The notes below the pieces were generated by a model, which was given only the letters and a program-made list of their open reading frames with translations, ran no database searches and had not been told where the DNA came from. A stretch of DNA of 8,182 nucleotides from Acidobacteriota bacterium (GTDB taxonomy: Bacteria; Acidobacteriota; Blastocatellia; Pyrinomonadales; Pyrinomonadaceae): positions 1-8,182 of the forward strand of contig JABFSB010000569.1 of assembly GCA_013140875.1 (NCBI GenBank). The letters run 5' to 3'. Numbering within the stretch: position 1 is the first letter of the stretch; each line of letters begins with the position of its first letter. A program made the position numbers and the translations under genes. Below, one piece after another: positions 4,796 to 8,182 of the stretch.

Positions 4796-7471
4796 ATGGC
4801 AATTACCCAAGACGACAGATTCTTACAGCTTTCGACCCCGCTAAACAAGGATTTTTTTCTGGTTCGCCGTATTCGTTGCCAGGAAGGCCTGAACCAGCTT
4901 TTCCGGATCGAGCTTGAGCTTCTTCATGAAGAGAATGCGGAAGGTTATGAACCGACCGTCGTCGACCCGACGAAAGTGCTCGGCAATCCGATGATCGCCT
5001 CCGCCCACCAGGATGGCGAGATCACGCGGTTCTACAACGGGATCTGTTCGCAGTTTACTCAAGGCAGCCGGAACGCCTATTTCTCGAAATACCGGGCCGA
5101 GGTCGTGCCGAAGGTTTGGACCCTGACCCAGAACTCACAAAGCCGGATATTCCAGAACAAGACGGTGCCTCAAATATTGGAAGAGGTTCTTAAAGGTTAC
5201 GATTTCGACAACGAGATACGCGGCGATTTCAAGCCGCGTAATTATTGCGTACAGTACCGCGAAAGCGATTGGGATTTTGCCTCGCGGATCATGGAAGAAG
5301 AAGGGATCTATTATTATTTTGAACATACGGCGAACGAGCACCGAATGATCCTTGGCAACACGCCCGAATCGCACCGCCAATGTCCGACCCGGCCGAAGAT
5401 AACCTACATCCTCGACCGCTCGGAACTGACCGAGGCCTGGGTGCCGTCGATCCACACCTGGAGAGTCGACGATAAGCTTCGTACCGGCCAGACCGAGCTG
5501 CGTGATCATCATTTTCAGCTCCCGACCAACGAATTGATCGCGCCGCATACGAGTATTTTCAACCAGGGCGGTAACCGGGAACTGGAATATTATGACTGGC
5601 CGGGTGAGTATGCCAAACGATTCGATGCTATCGATCCGGGCGGTACCGAAGATAAAAGTCGACTTGATCCGATCTTCCCGGACCGCGAGCGGACGGCGAA
5701 GATTCGCCAGGAAGAGATCGACGCGGGCGTCAACAATATTTACTCGACCTCGGATTGCTGTGCCGTCACCGCCGGTTACCGGTTCGAGCTCGAGCATCAT
5801 CCGGTAAAGGCGAACAACATCAACCATTTGGTGATCTCGGCCCGGCATGAGGCCGTTCAAAATCCGGCGTATATTTCAGGCGAGGTGGTTGCCACGCCGT
5901 ATATCGTCAGCTTTGTTTGTATGCCGCACGGCGGCAGTCATGCCCCGTTCCGGCCGCTGCGCAAAACGCCCAAACCGATCGTTCACGGCAGTCAGACGGC
6001 CAAGGTTATCGGCAATCCCGGCGATGAGATATTTACCGACAAGTACGGCCGCGTCAAGGTCCATTTTCGCTGGGACCGCTCCGACAACAACGATCAAAAG
6101 GCATCGTGCTGGCTGCGTTACGGAACTATGTTTGCCGGCAACAAATGGGGCTCGATGTTCATTCCGCGCGTCGGCCAGGAAGTGATCGTAGCTTTTCTCG
6201 AGGGCGACCCCGACCAGCCTATGATCGTAGGCGAGGTCTATAACGCCGAGAACATGCCGCATTACGATCTGCCGAAATACAAGACGCTCTCGTATATCAA
6301 AACGCACAGCACGCCGAAAGCGAACGGCTTTAACGAGCTGCGTTTCGAGGATAAGGCCAAGAAAGAACAGGTATTCATCCATTCTCAAAAACGCTACGAC
6401 CTTCGCGCCCGCGGCTCGATGTACGAAACCTGCGGCGGAAACCGCCAGGAGGTTATCGGCTGGAACGTAAAAGGCAAGGACGAGGAAGACCACGGCGGTA
6501 ATCTCGCGATCACGGTTGGCGGCAACTATGATTTGCATGTCGCGGGAGATCAGTTTATCGGCATCGACAAGTCCCTTTACGAAGGTGTAAAGGCGGACGT
6601 TGCAGAGGAATACAAAGGGAAGCAGCAGACCGTCGTTACGGGAAAACGCGAAGTGAACGCGCAGGAAATAACGCTGGAGGCACTCACAAAGATAAGCCTG
6701 AAAGTCGGCGGCAGCTTTATTACAGTCGATTTGACGGGCGTCACAATCTCGGGCCCGATAGTCAAGGTAAACTCCGGCGGTGCCGCACAAGGCACGAGCG
6801 ACATGAATTTCTCGGACCCGCTTGATGCCGAACATGCTGATACCGGCGAACCCGGCTATCTCGACCGGCCGCGCACCGGTGGCGGTGGAGGAGGCCGCAG
6901 ATGGCGTACGGTCAGGGGGCAGCACGCCCCGCCATTCGCAACGCGAACCAATGCCGACGGTAGCATTACGGTCGGTAACGGAATCATTATTCGGCCGAGT
7001 CCAACTAACCCGAATTTCCAGAATGAGGTCCTCGCGGACTTGACGGAGATGAGCAATCATCCACAGGGAATGGACACGCTAAACAGCCTGAACAACAGCG
7101 GGCACACCGTCGGTATTAGCGAAACCGCAGGCGGCAATGCGACGAATTTCGCCAACAACCAGGATGCCGCCGCTGCGGGCCAACCCGCACTCGGCGGAGG
7201 TACGGGAACCGGAAATGGTACCGATAGTGAGATAACATACAACCGCACGCCGCGGCCGACGGCAGCCGACCCAAGCATCAATCGCCCCGGCGACGTTGCT
7301 CTTCATCACGAACTGGGACATGCCGATGACGGCGCCCATGGACGTGATGACGATACGCCCGACCCGGCTCATCCTGGCCAGGCGATTGCCGAAAGTAACG
7401 TGATCGACCGCGATAACAACTATCGTGACAGCCGCGGCATCCCGCGCCGCCGCGATCATTCGACCCTATAG
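4796..7471 (+). CDS. vgrG: Specialised VgrG spike (TssI) with C-terminal M91-like metallopeptidase
   Basis: VgrG trimers form the spike at the tip of the Hcp tube and are fired into target cells. Residues 1 to about 390 are the gp27-like base, including the diagnostic segment from E156 to F175 (DWDFASRIMEEEGIYYYF). Residues about 394-480 are the gp5-like OB domain, with HGSQTAKVIG, the DKYGRVKVHFRWDR block and a GDPDQPMIVGEVYN segment. About 480-665 is the triple-stranded beta-helix, closing with KVGGSFITVDLTGVTISG from 636 on. A linker with six glycines (695-700) leads to an extra domain from about 719 to the end with the zinc-protease motif HELGH (838-842). Core VgrGs end near 650-700, so at 891 residues this is an evolved VgrG carrying its own effector. 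The ATG at 4796 is the first start after an in-frame TGA at 4781-4783; no Shine-Dalgarno is seen. The spike assignment is near certain. Confidence 0.97.
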   Translation: MAITQDDRFLQLSTPLNKDFFLVRRIRCQEGLNQLFRIELELLHEENAEGYEPTVVDPTKVLGNPMIASAHQDGEITRFYNGICSQFTQGSRNAYFSKYRAEVVPKVWTLTQNSQSRIFQNKTVPQILEEVLKGYDFDNEIRGDFKPRNYCVQYRESDWDFASRIMEEEGIYYYFEHTANEHRMILGNTPESHRQCPTRPKITYILDRSELTEAWVPSIHTWRVDDKLRTGQTELRDHHFQLPTNELIAPHTSIFNQGGNRELEYYDWPGEYAKRFDAIDPGGTEDKSRLDPIFPDRERTAKIRQEEIDAGVNNIYSTSDCCAVTAGYRFELEHHPVKANNINHLVISARHEAVQNPAYISGEVVATPYIVSFVCMPHGGSHAPFRPLRKTPKPIVHGSQTAKVIGNPGDEIFTDKYGRVKVHFRWDRSDNNDQKASCWLRYGTMFAGNKWGSMFIPRVGQEVIVAFLEGDPDQPMIVGEVYNAENMPHYDLPKYKTLSYIKTHSTPKANGFNELRFEDKAKKEQVFIHSQKRYDLRARGSMYETCGGNRQEVIGWNVKGKDEEDHGGNLAITVGGNYDLHVAGDQFIGIDKSLYEGVKADVAEEYKGKQQTVVTGKREVNAQEITLEALTKISLKVGGSFITVDLTGVTISGPIVKVNSGGAAQGTSDMNFSDPLDAEHADTGEPGYLDRPRTGGGGGGRRWRTVRGQHAPPFATRTNADGSITVGNGIIIRPSPTNPNFQNEVLADLTEMSNHPQGMDTLNSLNNSGHTVGISETAGGNATNFANNQDAAAAGQPALGGGTGTGNGTDSEITYNRTPRPTAADPSINRPGDVALHHELGHADDGAHGRDDDTPDPAHPGQAIAESNVIDRDNNYRDSRGIPRRRDHSTL
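6950..7468 (+). other. M91/NleD-like zinc metallopeptidase toxin domain of VgrG
   Basis: This region (residues 719-891 of VgrG) matches the M91 pattern typified by the E. coli effector NleD. It opens with a short strand block (GSITVGNGIIIRPS), then a helix, then a Gly/Thr-rich turn ahead of SEITYN (GTGTGNGTDSEITYN, 802-816). The catalytic helix LHHELGHADD follows, with H838 and H842 as zinc ligands and E839 as general base. A tail of the form N-N-Y-R-x-x-R-G-I-P-x-R (874-885) resembles the E-N-x-x-R-x-x-x-G-x-P-x-R tail of M91 proteins. E866 or D873 could supply the third ligand, which I cannot settle. NleD cleaves host MAP kinases; the target of a T6SS-delivered relative is unknown. All motif residues are present, so the domain is probably active. 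Confidence 0.82.
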
Positions 7472-7474
7472 GAG
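7470..7474 (+). promoter_or_regulatory. Ribosome binding site overlapping the vgrG stop codon
   Basis: AGGAG at 7470-7474 shares two bases with the vgrG TAG stop (7469-7471) and lies five bases before the TTG at 7480. The arrangement implies translational coupling and decides the unusual TTG start. The ATG at 7475-7477 is followed at once by TAT and TGA, so it cannot be a gene start. Confidence 0.8.
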
Positions 7475-7479
7475 ATGTA

Positions 7480-8169
7480 TTGAAGCATTTAGCCGGCCCG
7501 ATATTAATCTTAACGCTGTCGCTCACCATGTTCGGTTGTGATGGCAAACTCGCGGGACGGCCGGATATCAGAGGTGACTCTAAGATGGAAGAATCTAACC
7601 AAGAAGCCGGAACAGTGTCTTTAGAAGCAACGTTAAGCCTGCAGAACGGCACCTTGACGGCGGAATATCGGATCAAGAACAGGTCCCGCGTTCCGATATA
7701 TGTTTTTAACCGATTGTGGGAGTTTGGAACTGACGGCAAGTATGCGCCGGCTCCCCAACCGGCCTATATTTTGCTTGGTGAAAAAGGTGAACTACACCTT
7801 GTGAAGGGAATCCCGGCAGTTCCGAAATCGAAACGCGTCGAGTTGAAGATCGTTCCTTTTGCAACCAAAGTTGAGGCCGGAGAGGAGTTAAGCGAAAAGT
7901 TCGAATTGCGGGAACCGATATCCGAGTACAATCCTTACTTTCCTATGGATAAGCCGGATACGACCGAACTCAGGAAGACAGAAAGTGCTTATCTCTCCAT
8001 CGACTACGTTGCCGAGACGGAGGACCTTGAGGTCAAGCCCGCCGCTCTCGAAAACGGCCTAAGTATCTGGCATCCGGCTCTTGCCGAAAAAGTACGAAGA
8101 TTGTCGTCCCAGCCGAGAGCAAGCATTATTAGTGTGATGAGAAGGAGTGACAGTTTCGAGCGATTTTAG
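7480..8169 (+). CDS. Putative lipoprotein, candidate immunity protein for the VgrG toxin
   Basis: I do not recognise a named family for this 229-residue protein. Translation begins at TTG with an ideal AGGAG. The next ATG (7528) would remove the signal peptide, which supports TTG. The N-terminus has Lys-His, then a hydrophobic stretch (about residues 4-18) ending FGC at 18-20, a type II signal peptide with C20 as the lipidated residue. The lipobox is imperfect, with Met at -3 and Phe at -2. A polar linker to about residue 45 precedes a beta-rich, Ig-like-looking region that includes LTAEYRIKNRSRVPIYVFN. The C-terminus is basic. Only eight bases separate it from vgrG, the usual place for the immunity gene of a VgrG-fused effector. 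If so, it would neutralise the metallopeptidase in the periplasm of the producing cell or its kin. The gene and its export are well supported; the immunity role is inferred from position only. Confidence 0.82.
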   Translation: MKHLAGPILILTLSLTMFGCDGKLAGRPDIRGDSKMEESNQEAGTVSLEATLSLQNGTLTAEYRIKNRSRVPIYVFNRLWEFGTDGKYAPAPQPAYILLGEKGELHLVKGIPAVPKSKRVELKIVPFATKVEAGEELSEKFELREPISEYNPYFPMDKPDTTELRKTESAYLSIDYVAETEDLEVKPAALENGLSIWHPALAEKVRRLSSQPRASIISVMRRSDSFERF

Positions 8170-8182
8170 ACGCTTTATACGA

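Noticed and set aside
3946..4848. 300-codon open frame on the minus strand covering the unknown gene.
   Set aside because: It runs against every other gene and overlaps the ends of clpV and vgrG. Its product is rich in Arg, His and Cys as shadows usually are. The + strand frame has family-like motifs and fits the spacers.
5876..7060. Long open frame (394 codons) on the minus strand opposite vgrG.
   Set aside because: It lies wholly inside a clearly real VgrG, its product is rich in Arg, Val and Ala without family motifs, and it is the mirror of codon bias on the other strand.

Overview
The window is part of a type VI secretion system (T6SS) locus with all genes on the + strand. In order it carries tssG (baseplate), tssH/clpV (sheath-recycling AAA+ ATPase), an unrecognised 219-residue protein, an enlarged vgrG (spike) ending in a predicted zinc metallopeptidase, and a putative lipoprotein. 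The window opens only 11 bases before tssG and closes 13 bases after the last stop codon, so the rest of the locus (sheath, tube, membrane complex, tssK, PAAR) lies outside it or elsewhere.

Organism: GC is moderate to high (mid-50s percent by eye). The gene junctions carry short-period tandem repeats: four CGCGGAGA units, three copies of a CTCTGTGGC-like unit, and two GCGGATTTT units. A GC-rich hairpin repeat also sits inside clpV. From memory, repeats of this style are scattered through genomes of Acidobacteriota (Blastocatellia/Pyrinomonadaceae type) and some other environmental phyla. Acidobacteriota is therefore my best guess, but nothing in the window proves it.

Layout: 12-1016 tssG; 1017-1175 a repeat-filled spacer ending in a good ribosome binding site; 1176-3989 clpV, with an Ala/Pro/Thr-rich insertion in its middle coiled-coil region; 3990-4053 a spacer with no recognisable signal; 4054-4713 the unknown gene, containing a perfect 18-bp palindrome; 4714-4795 a spacer with a small direct repeat; 4796-7471 vgrG with a C-terminal M91-like (NleD-type) HELGH metallopeptidase; 7472-7479 an 8-base gap; 7480-8169 the lipoprotein gene, starting at TTG. 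No gene-free stretch exceeds 300 bases, and I see no RNA gene, transposase, CRISPR array or convincing rho-independent terminator.

How the parts work together: TssG builds the baseplate on which the sheath and tube assemble around the VgrG spike, and ClpV dismantles the contracted sheath for reuse. The VgrG appears to be a specialised spike carrying its own toxin domain. The gene directly behind it, whose Shine-Dalgarno sequence overlaps the vgrG stop codon, is the natural candidate for the matching immunity protein. The most interesting points are this VgrG-M91/lipoprotein pair, the repeat-derived insertion in ClpV, and the unknown gene, which distantly resembles DUF4347/clan-CD-like proteins.
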